The notes under the pieces: generated by a model
Told to the model about the DNA's origin: nothing
Database searches by the model: none
The model's input: the letters and a program-made list of their open reading frames with translations, nothing else
Shown here: one piece after another, positions 54,364 to 63,231 of the stretch
How the letters are laid out: every line of letters starts with the position of its first letter
Numbering within the stretch: position 1 is the stretch's first letter
From: JACMLD01 sp044227095
GTDB lineage: Bacteria > Bacteroidota > Bacteroidia > Chitinophagales > Chitinophagaceae
NCBI GenBank assembly: GCA_044227095.1
Contig: JBGAFV010000001.1
Location: 2,046,001-2,110,000, forward strand
Direction of reading: 5' to 3'
DNA: 64,000 nucleotides
Program-made: the position numbers and the translations under genes

Positions 54364-54465
54364 ACGGTAACAATCGTCTCCACATTTTCTTTTCTACTTT
54401 CTTTTTCATGCATGCTTTAGCAACCGCAATCTGCAAGATGATGGTTTTATAATTAAATTACAGTT

Positions 54466-57400
54466 ATGATTAGTAAAACAACCAACACGTTTTTAATAAT
54501 TGCTTTTATAATGCTTGCGAATATTGCTTTTGGCCAGCAGGTAAAATATACTGTTGCTAATAATAGTTGGAATGCAGATTCACTCGGTAACCACCGTGCC
54601 GTGGTAAATTATAAAGGCACAGGCAAATGGGCATTTGTAAATATAGAATGGAGGAGATGGGATTACCATCCTGAAACAAAAAAGATAATTGTGCAGGATG
54701 CAAAAACCGGCAAGCTTATTAATAATGTAAAAGCTGGCAGCATAAACCGTGAGAAAGGAGAGGTTTGGTTTGAACCTGTTTCAGGCGCCGGCAAATACTA
54801 TGTGTATTATATGCCTTATAGGAATGAAGGCCGGAGCAATTATCCCAAAGGCGTGTATTTAAAACCCGATAGCATTGCAAACGCTGCGTGGTTGCAAACC
54901 ATTCCGGCAACAGCCAAACCCAATACTTTTTGTACGGAGATACAATCTGTTGATGGCTTCAATAGTTTTTATCCAATGGAAGTAATTGCTACTGTAAAAG
55001 AAACAGAAGCTATAAAGAAAAAATATGCGGCTGATGCGTTTGTTGTTTTTCCGGAAGATCGCATGCATCCAATAAAAATGAAAACAGATTTGCCACAGCG
55101 ATGGATAACAAAAGCACAGACAACTTCTTTTAAAAGTCTGGATACTGTTGCAAGGGGCGAAAACTTTTCTTTTCAGTTAGGTGTGTATGCATTAAAAGAT
55201 ATTAAGGATGTGCAGGTGTCATTTTCAAATTTTGTAACGCCATACAATAGTTCTATTGCTGCAGAGGTTTCTTGCATTAATACAGGTGGTACAGGTTATA
55301 ATAACATGCCGGTAAAAAACAAAATAGATATTGCTGCAGGCAATGTGCAGCCTTTGTGGTGTACAATAAAGATACCGGAGCAAACAAACCCGGGTTTCTA
55401 CTTTTGTACAGCTACTATAAAAGCAGAAGGTGTTAAAGAAAAAAGTGTTGAGATATACATTTCTGTTAGCAATAAAACTGCTGTTGATAATGGTGTAAAC
55501 GAGCCGCAAAAGATGACAAGGCTTGCATGGCTTAATTCTGATCTTGCCCAGCAGAACGATGTGATTGCACCTTATACAGCTTTGCAGGTAGATGGTAATG
55601 CTGTGAATTTACTAGGCAGAAGGGTGGATATTAATAACGATGGTTTCCCAAAACAAATACAAACATTCTTTACAGAAGAAATGACTGCTGTTTCCCCTCA
55701 GCCTAATAATCTTTTTACTGAACCCGTGCATTTTCATTTTACAAGAGCTGCAGATGGTAAAGACATGAAGTTTAAGAATAGTGGTTTGGTTTTTACAAAA
55801 AAAGAACCGGGCACAGTGCAATGGAGTGCGGTTAATACAAATGATACACTGGAAGTTGCAGTAAATGCCTCACTTGAGTTTGATGGTTTTATTTCTTATA
55901 CAGTAAAAGTAACGGCATTGAATGATGCTGATATGAAAGAGATAACCATGCACCTTCCCTTTAAAAAAGAAACAGCAACTTATTTAATGGGCCTGGGGCA
56001 AAAAGGCGGATTGCGTCCTGATAGTGTTGGATGGAAATGGGATGTAGCCAATAAAAACCAGGATGGCGCATGGATAGGCGCTGTTAATGCAGGTCTTCAA
56101 TATTCATTGCGTGATGAAAAATATACCCGTCCGCTTAACACAAACTTTTATTTGCAGAAGCCTTTGCTGTTGCCTTCTTCCTGGGGAAATGATGGCAAAG
56201 GTGGTATTTCAGTTTCATTAAAAGGTTCATCAATACTTGCCAATAACTATTCCGGTAAGCGGTTTATAAAAAAAGGAGAATCGCTGTATTATAACTTTAC
56301 GCTCCTCATAACGCCATTTCACACATTAAATACAGATTTTCAGTGGAACAACCGTTTTTATCATCGGTACAATAATCTCGATTCAATAAAAGCAACGGGT
56401 GCAACGGTTGTAAACATTCATCATGCTACACCTATTAATCCATGGATAAACTATCCTTTTATTGAATGGAAGAAAATGAAAGATTATATAGATGCTGCAC
56501 ATAAGCTTGGCCTTAAAGTAAAAATTTATAATACAGTACGTGAATTGTCGGACCATGCTTATGAAACACCTGCATTAAGAAGCCTGGGGCACGAAGTGTA
56601 CTCACCGGGCAAAGGTGGTGGCTTTAGTTGGCTGCAGGAACATTTAGGGTATGATTACATTGCTGCATGGTTTGTGCCGGAAATAAAAGACGCTGCAATT
56701 ATTAACAGTGGTATGAACCGCTGGCACAATTATTATGTAGAAGGCATGAACTGGCTTACAAAAAATGTAGGCATTGATGGTATTTATCTTGATGACGTAG
56801 CTTTTGATCGCATTACCATGAAACGCATTAAACGTGTGCTAACGCAAAACAATCACCCCGGTATTATTGATTTGCATTCTGCCAATCAGTATAATAAAAG
56901 CGATGGCTTTAACAACAGCGCTATTTTGTACATGGAGCATTTTCCATATCTCAACCGTTTATGGTTTGGAGAATATTTTGATTATGAAAAAAATGATCCC
57001 GGTTTCTTTTTAACAGAAGTAAGCGGTATACCTTTTGGATTGATGGGCGAAATGTTGCAGGACGATGGCAACCAATGGCGTGGTATGGTCTATGGTATGA
57101 CAAGCCGCCTCGGCTGGAGCGATAAAAGCAACCCTCGTCCCCTATGGAACGTATGGAAAGAACTGGGTATGCAGCAAACAGAAATGATTGGTTACTGGAG
57201 CAGTCATTGCCCGGTAAAAACCGATAATGATAAAGTGCTGGCAACAGTGTATAAAAAGAAAGGCATGGCATTGGTATCAATTGCAAGCTGGGCCGATAAT
57301 ACAACGCAGGTTAAGCTGCAAATTGACTGGAAAGCTTTAGGTTTGGATGAAAACAAAACTGTTATCACAGCTCCTGCTATTGAAGGCTTTCAGCCACAGC

Positions 57401-57474
57401 AAACTTTTTTAAAGAATGACATGATAACTGTTGAAAAAAGCAAAGGCTGGTTGCTGCTGCTAAAAGAAAATTAA
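54466..57474 (+). CDS. Secreted glycoside hydrolase, DUF6067/GH123-like
   Basis: 1002 aa with signal peptide ending NIAFGQ. An N-terminal beta-sandwich region (GTGKWAFVNIEWRRWDYH) is followed by further beta domains and a TIM-barrel region at about 630-900, with INPWINYPFIEWKKM and GIDGIYLDDVAFDRITMKR near residue 770; the Asp-Asp there is the expected acidic active-site pair. I read this as the DUF6067 family related to GH123 hexosaminidases, but the catalytic mechanism is not verified. It is the probable target of the divergent LacI regulator and lies downstream of a terminator-containing leader. Confidence 0.65.
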   Translation: MISKTTNTFLIIAFIMLANIAFGQQVKYTVANNSWNADSLGNHRAVVNYKGTGKWAFVNIEWRRWDYHPETKKIIVQDAKTGKLINNVKAGSINREKGEVWFEPVSGAGKYYVYYMPYRNEGRSNYPKGVYLKPDSIANAAWLQTIPATAKPNTFCTEIQSVDGFNSFYPMEVIATVKETEAIKKKYAADAFVVFPEDRMHPIKMKTDLPQRWITKAQTTSFKSLDTVARGENFSFQLGVYALKDIKDVQVSFSNFVTPYNSSIAAEVSCINTGGTGYNNMPVKNKIDIAAGNVQPLWCTIKIPEQTNPGFYFCTATIKAEGVKEKSVEIYISVSNKTAVDNGVNEPQKMTRLAWLNSDLAQQNDVIAPYTALQVDGNAVNLLGRRVDINNDGFPKQIQTFFTEEMTAVSPQPNNLFTEPVHFHFTRAADGKDMKFKNSGLVFTKKEPGTVQWSAVNTNDTLEVAVNASLEFDGFISYTVKVTALNDADMKEITMHLPFKKETATYLMGLGQKGGLRPDSVGWKWDVANKNQDGAWIGAVNAGLQYSLRDEKYTRPLNTNFYLQKPLLLPSSWGNDGKGGISVSLKGSSILANNYSGKRFIKKGESLYYNFTLLITPFHTLNTDFQWNNRFYHRYNNLDSIKATGATVVNIHHATPINPWINYPFIEWKKMKDYIDAAHKLGLKVKIYNTVRELSDHAYETPALRSLGHEVYSPGKGGGFSWLQEHLGYDYIAAWFVPEIKDAAIINSGMNRWHNYYVEGMNWLTKNVGIDGIYLDDVAFDRITMKRIKRVLTQNNHPGIIDLHSANQYNKSDGFNNSAILYMEHFPYLNRLWFGEYFDYEKNDPGFFLTEVSGIPFGLMGEMLQDDGNQWRGMVYGMTSRLGWSDKSNPRPLWNVWKELGMQQTEMIGYWSSHCPVKTDNDKVLATVYKKKGMALVSIASWADNTTQVKLQIDWKALGLDENKTVITAPAIEGFQPQQTFLKNDMITVEKSKGWLLLLKEN

Positions 57475-57553
57475 ATCCATTTGTTAATATAATCCGTTTA
57501 TTATTTTTTCCCGCACCTTGTAAATGTATTGCTTCATAAATTTGAAGTAACAG

Positions 57554-58804
57554 ATGTATGTGATGCTGCGCTTCATAAAAAAACAACATGCCGTTACTGT
57601 ACTGCTGCTCTTGCTGGTGTATGCAGGCGTAATGCTTTGCTCCGGTTTTGGTAAAGCAAATACAAGATCTGATTCAAACAATTATACTGATAGTTTATAT
57701 GCTGGCACTGCAGCCTGCATTAAATGTCATAAAGCAGTTTATGATAGTTTTATAGGCACTGCGCATTATCTTACTTCGCGGCCCGCTGCAGAAGAATTTA
57801 TAAAAGGCAGCTTTGAAAAAGGAAAAAATCATTTTACTTACAACCAGTTTATGGAAATAAGGCTTGAGAAAAAAGACAGCGGTTTTTTTCAAACCTTATA
57901 TATAAACGGCGCAGCTTCTCATGGTGAGTCCATGGATATTGTAATTGGTTCCGGTAAAAAAGGACAGACCTATTTATACTGGAAAGAAAATCTTTTGTAT
58001 CAATTGCCTGTATCTTATTATGTGCCCGATAAAACATGGTGCAATAGCCCGGGTTATCCTCCGGGTATGCCGCGTTTCAGCAGGATTATTCCTGCACGTT
58101 GTTTAGAATGCCACGGATCTATGGCATCTTATGAAGATGCTGGTAATAATATAAATTATATAGACAGGAATTCGATTGTTTATGGTGTTAATTGCGAACG
58201 CTGTCACGGACCTTCTGCAAACCATGTGGCTTTTCACCTGGCGCATCCGCAGGAAAAAGAAGGCAAAGAAATTTTACACGAAAAAAGTTTAACGCGGCAA
58301 TTGAATTTGGATCGATGTGCACTTTGTCATTCTGGTATACGCACTGCTGTACAACCTACTTTTACTTTTAAAGCCGGAGATAAACTGGAAGATTTTTCAT
58401 TGCCCAAATACAATACAGACAGTGTAGCAAAGCTTGATGTGCATGGCAACCAGTATGGTTTGCTTACATCGAGCAAATGTTTTAAAAACAGCCAGATGAC
58501 CTGTTCTTCCTGCCATAGTGTGCATGGTAATCAATCTAACCAGGTAGCGGTATTTTCTCAACGGTGTATCACTTGTCATAACGATGTTAGTAAAACAGTC
58601 TGCACAGTAAAACCAACTGCGGGAATTGTATTAAGCGATAACTGTGTTGATTGCCACATGCCGGCATTGCCTTCTAAAGCTATTTTTCTTCAGTTTGAAG
58701 ATGCTTCCAAATCTACTGCAGACCTGGTAAGATCTCACCGCGTGGCAATATATCCCGAAGCTGTAAAAGAGTTTTTACGCAAGGCAAACGCAAAACAAAA
58801 ATAA
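57554..58804 (+). CDS. Seven-haem c-type cytochrome
   Basis: 416 aa with a signal anchor or peptide (VTVLLLLLVYAGVMLCSGFG). Seven CxxCH haem-binding motifs are visible in order: CIKCH, CLECH, CERCH, CALCH, CSSCH, CITCH and CVDCH. The spacing and the HGPSANH and SVHGNQ contexts resemble the cytochrome c554/multihaem family. It would be periplasmic and carry electrons between membrane dehydrogenases and terminal acceptors. It follows the GH123-like gene by 79 bases on the same strand. A start at 57563 (fourth codon, ATG) is also possible. Which donor it serves is unknown; the PQQ dehydrogenase at 39 kb is a candidate. Confidence 0.9.
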   Translation: MYVMLRFIKKQHAVTVLLLLLVYAGVMLCSGFGKANTRSDSNNYTDSLYAGTAACIKCHKAVYDSFIGTAHYLTSRPAAEEFIKGSFEKGKNHFTYNQFMEIRLEKKDSGFFQTLYINGAASHGESMDIVIGSGKKGQTYLYWKENLLYQLPVSYYVPDKTWCNSPGYPPGMPRFSRIIPARCLECHGSMASYEDAGNNINYIDRNSIVYGVNCERCHGPSANHVAFHLAHPQEKEGKEILHEKSLTRQLNLDRCALCHSGIRTAVQPTFTFKAGDKLEDFSLPKYNTDSVAKLDVHGNQYGLLTSSKCFKNSQMTCSSCHSVHGNQSNQVAVFSQRCITCHNDVSKTVCTVKPTAGIVLSDNCVDCHMPALPSKAIFLQFEDASKSTADLVRSHRVAIYPEAVKEFLRKANAKQK

Positions 58805-59006
58805 ACGGAAGTAATGCTGATTCCCATCCAATCTTAACAACAAGATCCTTTTTTATGTTTATCAAATAACATGCTGCCATACTCCATAGAAGTATTATAT
58901 GGGTAGAAGCAAATTCAAAAAGAAAATTTCGTTACATAGGAACGATTTGTGCTTTGCTTGTATTGATTTTTCCACAATTAATTATCTTTAGTTGAAATAC
59001 TAAAGT

Positions 59007-59942
59007 ATGAAACTAATCTTCCCTTCTACAGATACCTATCAGCAATTGCAGCACCGGAGAAAATTTATCAGCAATGTTTTAAAAGCATCGGTAGCATCAG
59101 CATTTGTATTAAGTACAGGAAAAACCAATGCAGCTGATTTTTTCTCTGTAAAGAAAACTTATACGGTGGGAGATATTATGAATATCATTTTAAAAGATAT
59201 TCCGGGTGCGCCATTTGAAAAAACGGTAGATACATTAAAGAGCGGTAATAAAGATATGGTTGTAACGGGTATTGTTACCACTATGTTTGCTACGGTTGAT
59301 ATCATTCACCAGGCAATAAAAGCTGGCGCAAATTTTATTATTGCACACGAGCCAACTTTTTATAATCATACAGATGATACTGCATGGGTTTCTCCCAATC
59401 ACATTGTAAAACAAAAAATGGAATTGCTGGAGAAGAATAAAATTGCAGTGTGGCGTTGTCACGATTACCTGCATTCATTTGTGCCAGATAGCGTTTCTTA
59501 TGGAGTAGCAAAAGATGCAGGCTGGTTGTCTTATTACAAACAAGGAAGCCCTGTTCTTAACATACCGCAAATTTCATTGGCAGATTTGGCAGCACACTTA
59601 AAAAAGAAATTGGGCATAAATCATGTGCGGGTTATTGGTAATCTTAGCCAGCAATGCCAGCGCATAGCTTTATTGCCCGGCGCCAGCGGCGGACAAAGAC
59701 ATATTTCAGTAGTAGAAAAAGAAAAACCCGATGTGCTGGTAGTGGGCGAATTGCACGAATGGGAGACCGCAGAATATATTCGTGATACACAACTTATGGG
59801 TGAGAAAACTTCGCTGATTGTACTTGGGCACAGTGTTAGTGAAGAAAGTGGATTGCAATGGTTACAGGAATGGCTTCAGCCAAAACTTGAAGGAATAAAA
59901 GTACAGCATATTGCTTCCGGCAATCCTTTTATATGGGTTTGA
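59007..59942 (+). CDS. Exported NIF3-like dinuclear metal protein
   Basis: 311 aa. NIF3/DUF34 landmarks are FIIAHEPTFYNH (metal His), VVGELHEWE and LGHSVSEESG (further metal ligands). Members are usually cytoplasmic and of uncertain function. Here the conserved domain is preceded by HRRKFISNVLKASVASAFVLS, which looks like a twin-arginine export signal, so a periplasmic form is predicted. Its neighbour downstream is another Tat-signal oxidoreductase, 198 bases away. The long N-terminal lead before the signal (MKLIFPSTDTYQQLQ) may mean the true start is a little later, but no ATG offers itself. Confidence 0.78.
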   Translation: MKLIFPSTDTYQQLQHRRKFISNVLKASVASAFVLSTGKTNAADFFSVKKTYTVGDIMNIILKDIPGAPFEKTVDTLKSGNKDMVVTGIVTTMFATVDIIHQAIKAGANFIIAHEPTFYNHTDDTAWVSPNHIVKQKMELLEKNKIAVWRCHDYLHSFVPDSVSYGVAKDAGWLSYYKQGSPVLNIPQISLADLAAHLKKKLGINHVRVIGNLSQQCQRIALLPGASGGQRHISVVEKEKPDVLVVGELHEWETAEYIRDTQLMGEKTSLIVLGHSVSEESGLQWLQEWLQPKLEGIKVQHIASGNPFIWV

Positions 59943-60140
59943 GCAGAGGCTGTATTTATGAAAATAATGTTGTTCAATTAAGGGGCCATACCCCGTAGGA
60001 GTATTTTGTGTGAATGTTCATATGGAACATAAAATCGTTAACCCAATGACATTGTTTTATAAAATCTGAATTAAATTAAAAGGAAAGATTTTCTGTTTTT
60101 CCAAAATAGCATAATTTGTAAGGATAAAAATTGTTTGCAA

Positions 60141-61424
60141 ATGAAAAATAACCGTAGAAAATTTATAACAGATGCGGCTAAGGCTACTCTCGCATTTACT
60201 ATTGTACCACGTTTTGTTTTGGGTGGCAAAGGATATCTTGCGCCGAGCGATAAAATAAACCTTGGTTTTATTGGAACAGGTAAACAGGGCCGCGGCCTTC
60301 TTAAATCATTTGCTGATAAAGCACAGGTAATAGCAGGTGCCGATGTAGACAGCCAGAAACTTGCATTGTTCCAGGCAAATGCAGAAAAATTGTATGCAGC
60401 TGCAACAGGGGCAGTTTCATACAAAGGGTTTAAAGCTTATGCAGATTTCCAGGAATTATTACACCGGAAGGATATAGATGCCGTGGTAATTGCTACACCG
60501 GATCATTGGCACGCAGTGCATACAGTAATGTCTGCCAATGCGGGCAAGCATGTGTATTGTGAGAAACCAATGGCGCATTCTATTGAAGAAGGAAGAGCGA
60601 TGGTAAATGCCATGAAGAAAAATAAAAAAGTTTTTCAGACAGGCAGCATGCAACGCTCATGGAAAAATTTCAGGCAGGCATGTGAGCTTGTGCGTAACGG
60701 TTATATTGGTAAAATAAAAGAAGTACTGGTATGTGTAGGGGATCCGGCAATACCTTGTAATCTTGGTGAAGAAACAAAACCTGCTAATCTCGATTGGGAA
60801 AACTGGGTTGGGCCAGCTCCTTTCCATGCATTTAATGCAGAACTCTCTCCGCCCGTAGAAAAAGATATTTTCCCTAACTGGCGTTTGTATAAAGAATATG
60901 GTGGTGGTATGGTTAGCGATTGGGGTGCGCATATGTTTGATATTGCACAATGGGGATTAGGCATGGATAATACCGGGCCTGTAAAAATTATTCCACCAGA
61001 AGGGAATGCTCTTAAAGGCCTTACATTAATTTATGCAAATGGTATACCTGTAAAGCATGTAGATTTTGGTCGCAATTACGGTGTTAGGTTTATTGGAGAA
61101 AAAGGAAAGATTGACATAAGCAGGGATTACCTGGATAGCGATCCTGCAAATATTGCTACGGCAACCATTCAACCAAATGAAATACGTTTGTACAATAGCC
61201 CTGATCATTATACAGATTGGCTTGATTGTATAAAAACCGGTAAGCAACCGATATGCGATGCAGAAACTGGTCATCGCACAAGTAGCCTTTGCTGCTTAAC
61301 AAATATTGGTTACTGGTTAAGAAAGCCATTGGATTGGGATCCGATAAAAGAACAATTTACCAATAGCCCGGAAGCAAACCAACTGGTAAAAGCAAACATC
61401 AGGGGTAAATGGAAACTGAGTTAA
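60141..61424 (+). CDS. Tat-exported Gfo/Idh/MocA-family oxidoreductase
   Basis: 427 aa. The N-terminus MKNNRRKFITDAAKATLAFTI is a twin-arginine signal; the ATG at 60141 is chosen over a TTG two codons earlier. The Rossmann motif LGFIGTGKQGRG (binding NAD(P)) and the family lysine motif YCEKPMAHSIEEGRAMV are present, followed by NWRLYKEYGGGMVSDWGAH and the C-terminal substrate domain. Tat export allows cofactor loading in the cytoplasm. Family members with this signal oxidise or epimerise sugars, often at C3, in glycan breakdown. Paired inverted repeats after the stop may end transcription. Confidence 0.9.
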   Translation: MKNNRRKFITDAAKATLAFTIVPRFVLGGKGYLAPSDKINLGFIGTGKQGRGLLKSFADKAQVIAGADVDSQKLALFQANAEKLYAAATGAVSYKGFKAYADFQELLHRKDIDAVVIATPDHWHAVHTVMSANAGKHVYCEKPMAHSIEEGRAMVNAMKKNKKVFQTGSMQRSWKNFRQACELVRNGYIGKIKEVLVCVGDPAIPCNLGEETKPANLDWENWVGPAPFHAFNAELSPPVEKDIFPNWRLYKEYGGGMVSDWGAHMFDIAQWGLGMDNTGPVKIIPPEGNALKGLTLIYANGIPVKHVDFGRNYGVRFIGEKGKIDISRDYLDSDPANIATATIQPNEIRLYNSPDHYTDWLDCIKTGKQPICDAETGHRTSSLCCLTNIGYWLRKPLDWDPIKEQFTNSPEANQLVKANIRGKWKLS

Positions 61425-61445
61425 AAATTATATGTTACTGATACA

Positions 61446-61474
61446 AATAAATCCTGCCTTACGCAGGATTTATT
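61446..61474. terminator. Stem-loop after the oxidoreductase gene
   Basis: Perfect 12-bp stem aataaatcctgc (61446-61457) and gcaggatttatt (61463-61474), loop cttac. No strong T-run follows on either strand, so it may be a weak or bidirectional terminator. Confidence 0.55.
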
Positions 61475-61516
61475 GTTAAAACCACTCTTTACACTATATA
61501 GCTGGTCTATAAAAAC

Positions 61517-61549
61517 AAAGACGCCCAATTATGGCGTCTTTATCTTTTC
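61517..61549 (+). terminator. Rho-independent terminator between convergent genes
   Basis: Stem aaagacgcc (61517-61525) and ggcgtcttt (61533-61541) with loop caattat, followed by atctttt on the plus strand; the reverse also carries a T-rich flank (gttttta), so it may serve both the oxidoreductase and the convergent small-protein gene. Confidence 0.75.
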
Positions 61550-61596
61550 ATCAAAAATTACTTAAGAATGACTTATAGTTTAAACTGGTAGTACGA

Positions 61597-62004
61597 TTAT
61601 AATTTGTTTACTACTATTTCGTCTGTAAAGCTGCGTGTCCTGTTTATTTTGTACACTTCAGTTTTATTTGTTTTTCTTGATTTTACTTCAACACTCATTA
61701 CGCCTTCAACTGAATCTTCGTTGCTAAGCTGAAAGTTCTTAGTAATGTTAGCGCCTTTCAATTTACCGCTGTACAATACATTGTTCTGCTCATCACGGAA
61801 GATAACTGAGTATTCATCTTCTTCAACGTTGTTTACGTTAAGTTGAAATACAGGCTGGTTTTCCAGGTTGCCTATGAATTTCAAATCAATACCAGATTTT
61901 ACTTTTACATCTTCAGTAGCCATTACATTGCTTGTAGAAGCAAGCGTTAAAGCTGCAAATAAAGCGATTGCGAGTACTTTGTAGTTTTTCATTACATTTT
62001 TCAT
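61597..62004 (-). CDS. Small secreted protein of unknown function
   Basis: 135 aa. The ATG at 62004 gives MKNVMKNYKVLAIALFAALTLASTSNVMA, a signal peptide; the longer frame starting at 62148 is rejected because it buries this signal. The mature part has GIDLKFIGNLENQPVFQLNV, VEEDEYSVIFRDEQNNVLY and a C-terminal VEVKSRKTNKTEVYKINR, a beta-sandwich pattern I have seen repeatedly in Chitinophagaceae-type genomes but cannot name. It ends near a bidirectional terminator. A second ATG at 61992 is also possible. About 500 bases of non-coding sequence lie upstream. Confidence 0.65.
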   Translation of the reverse strand: MKNVMKNYKVLAIALFAALTLASTSNVMATEDVKVKSGIDLKFIGNLENQPVFQLNVNNVEEDEYSVIFRDEQNNVLYSGKLKGANITKNFQLSNEDSVEGVMSVEVKSRKTNKTEVYKINRTRSFTDEIVVNKL

Positions 62005-62282
62005 AATTGTAGATTTAAAGTGATTAATAATTTTAGTTGTTATAAATAAAAAGTTTAGATAAAAAATATTTTCCCAGGCAGTGTAAATCGTATGCAGGCT
62101 AGTAAATCGTGTAGAGTATATGAACAAGCAAAAGGAAGAATGGGGCAACGGCTCTTTTAATTTCTTACACCAGAGCTGGTGTGTTTGTTTTCATTTCTAA
62201 CGCAAACATACAACGGCGTATTGCAGCCCGCAAATCAAATAAAGGCCTTTTTTACCATGCTAAAACGGTGGACTATGCAATG

Positions 62283-62305
62283 AAACCCTTTACAGTAAAG
62301 GGTTT
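62283..62305. terminator. Palindrome in the 62005-62501 gap
   Basis: aaaccctttac and gtaaagggttt pair around a single a, a near-perfect 23-base palindrome followed by ttaacatttttttt on the plus strand. It could be a terminator, though no plus-strand gene precedes it, or an operator. Another palindrome, acaccagagctggtgt, is at 62167-62182. No gene is seen in this gap. Confidence 0.45.
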
Positions 62306-62501
62306 TAACATTTTTTTTGAATGACGCCCAAATGAAATAATAAGTGTATGTTAAACACAAAAAAAATTAAAAAAAGTATGCTGCCGGCTACAAATGCAGC
62401 AGTCTGTTGAATTAATTACGATTAAAAAAAATAAATTTTGCTTTTATTGTTTGCATAAAATGATCAAAATGTTAACTGTTTAGCAATAACAATAAAATTT
62501 T

Positions 62502-63188
62502 TCAGGAAAGCGGTGCTGTATTGTCGTAAGAAATTTTCTTTCGTATTTTCTTCAATATCATAAAAGCGAGTATTACCCACATAGCCGCAAAACAAAATCC
62601 GCCAATAACATCTGTAGCATAATGTACATTTAATGCCACACGGCTAAGGCCAATAATAAGCGGGCATAAAACCAGGAAAAAGATAACCAGTTTTTTTCTT
62701 GCTGTAGGAAGTATGTTATTGTGTACAAAATAAATAAGTATAGCACAGAAAATAAAAGAAGAGAGTGAGTGGCCGCTGGGAAAACTATAACCTGAAACAC
62801 CTTTGATGACAGGCAGCTCCGGACGTTGCCTGTGAAAGAATTGTTTAATAGCAAACATCATGGCTGTACTGCTTATTGCAATAATTGCAGTGTCGATAGC
62901 ATAAGCGTAATTTTTTTTACGGATAAGCACAATGATTAACACTACATAAGCCGGCAATAAAAAAGTGCTTGAACCCAAAAAAGTGATCCATTCCATCGCT
63001 TTAATAAAAGACGGAGATGAATGCGCAGCAAAGAAGTGAATAACATTGTTGTCAAAGGCATCTTCTTTTTCAGACACAGCTTCATGTGCAATAAATGAAA
63101 AAGTAAATAACGACAGCAGGAAGGCAATTGCTGTAACCAGTATTTCCAGCGGAACAAGCTTTAACAGGTTTTGTATTCTTTGCCTCAT
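62502..63188 (-). CDS. PAP2-family lipid phosphatase
   Basis: 228 aa membrane protein with about six helices. All three phosphatase motifs are intact: Lys115-x6-Arg122-Pro123 (KQFFHRQRP), Pro137-Ser-Gly-His140 (FPSGHS) and Ser182-Arg183-x5-His189-x3-Asp193 (SRVALNVHYATD). It probably dephosphorylates a lipid such as undecaprenyl pyrophosphate or phosphatidate on the periplasmic side of the inner membrane. The ATG at 63188 is chosen because an earlier start (63302) would overlap the ABC permease by 71 bases and add an atypical extra helix. It follows the permease gene by 43 bases. Confidence 0.88.
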   Translation of the reverse strand: MRQRIQNLLKLVPLEILVTAIAFLLSLFTFSFIAHEAVSEKEDAFDNNVIHFFAAHSSPSFIKAMEWITFLGSSTFLLPAYVVLIIVLIRKKNYAYAIDTAIIAISSTAMMFAIKQFFHRQRPELPVIKGVSGYSFPSGHSLSSFIFCAILIYFVHNNILPTARKKLVIFFLVLCPLIIGLSRVALNVHYATDVIGGFCFAAMWVILAFMILKKIRKKISYDNTAPLS

Positions 63189-63231
63189 GGTTTGAAAGAA
63201 CAAAGATGCAGCATTTATACTGCCTCTTAAA

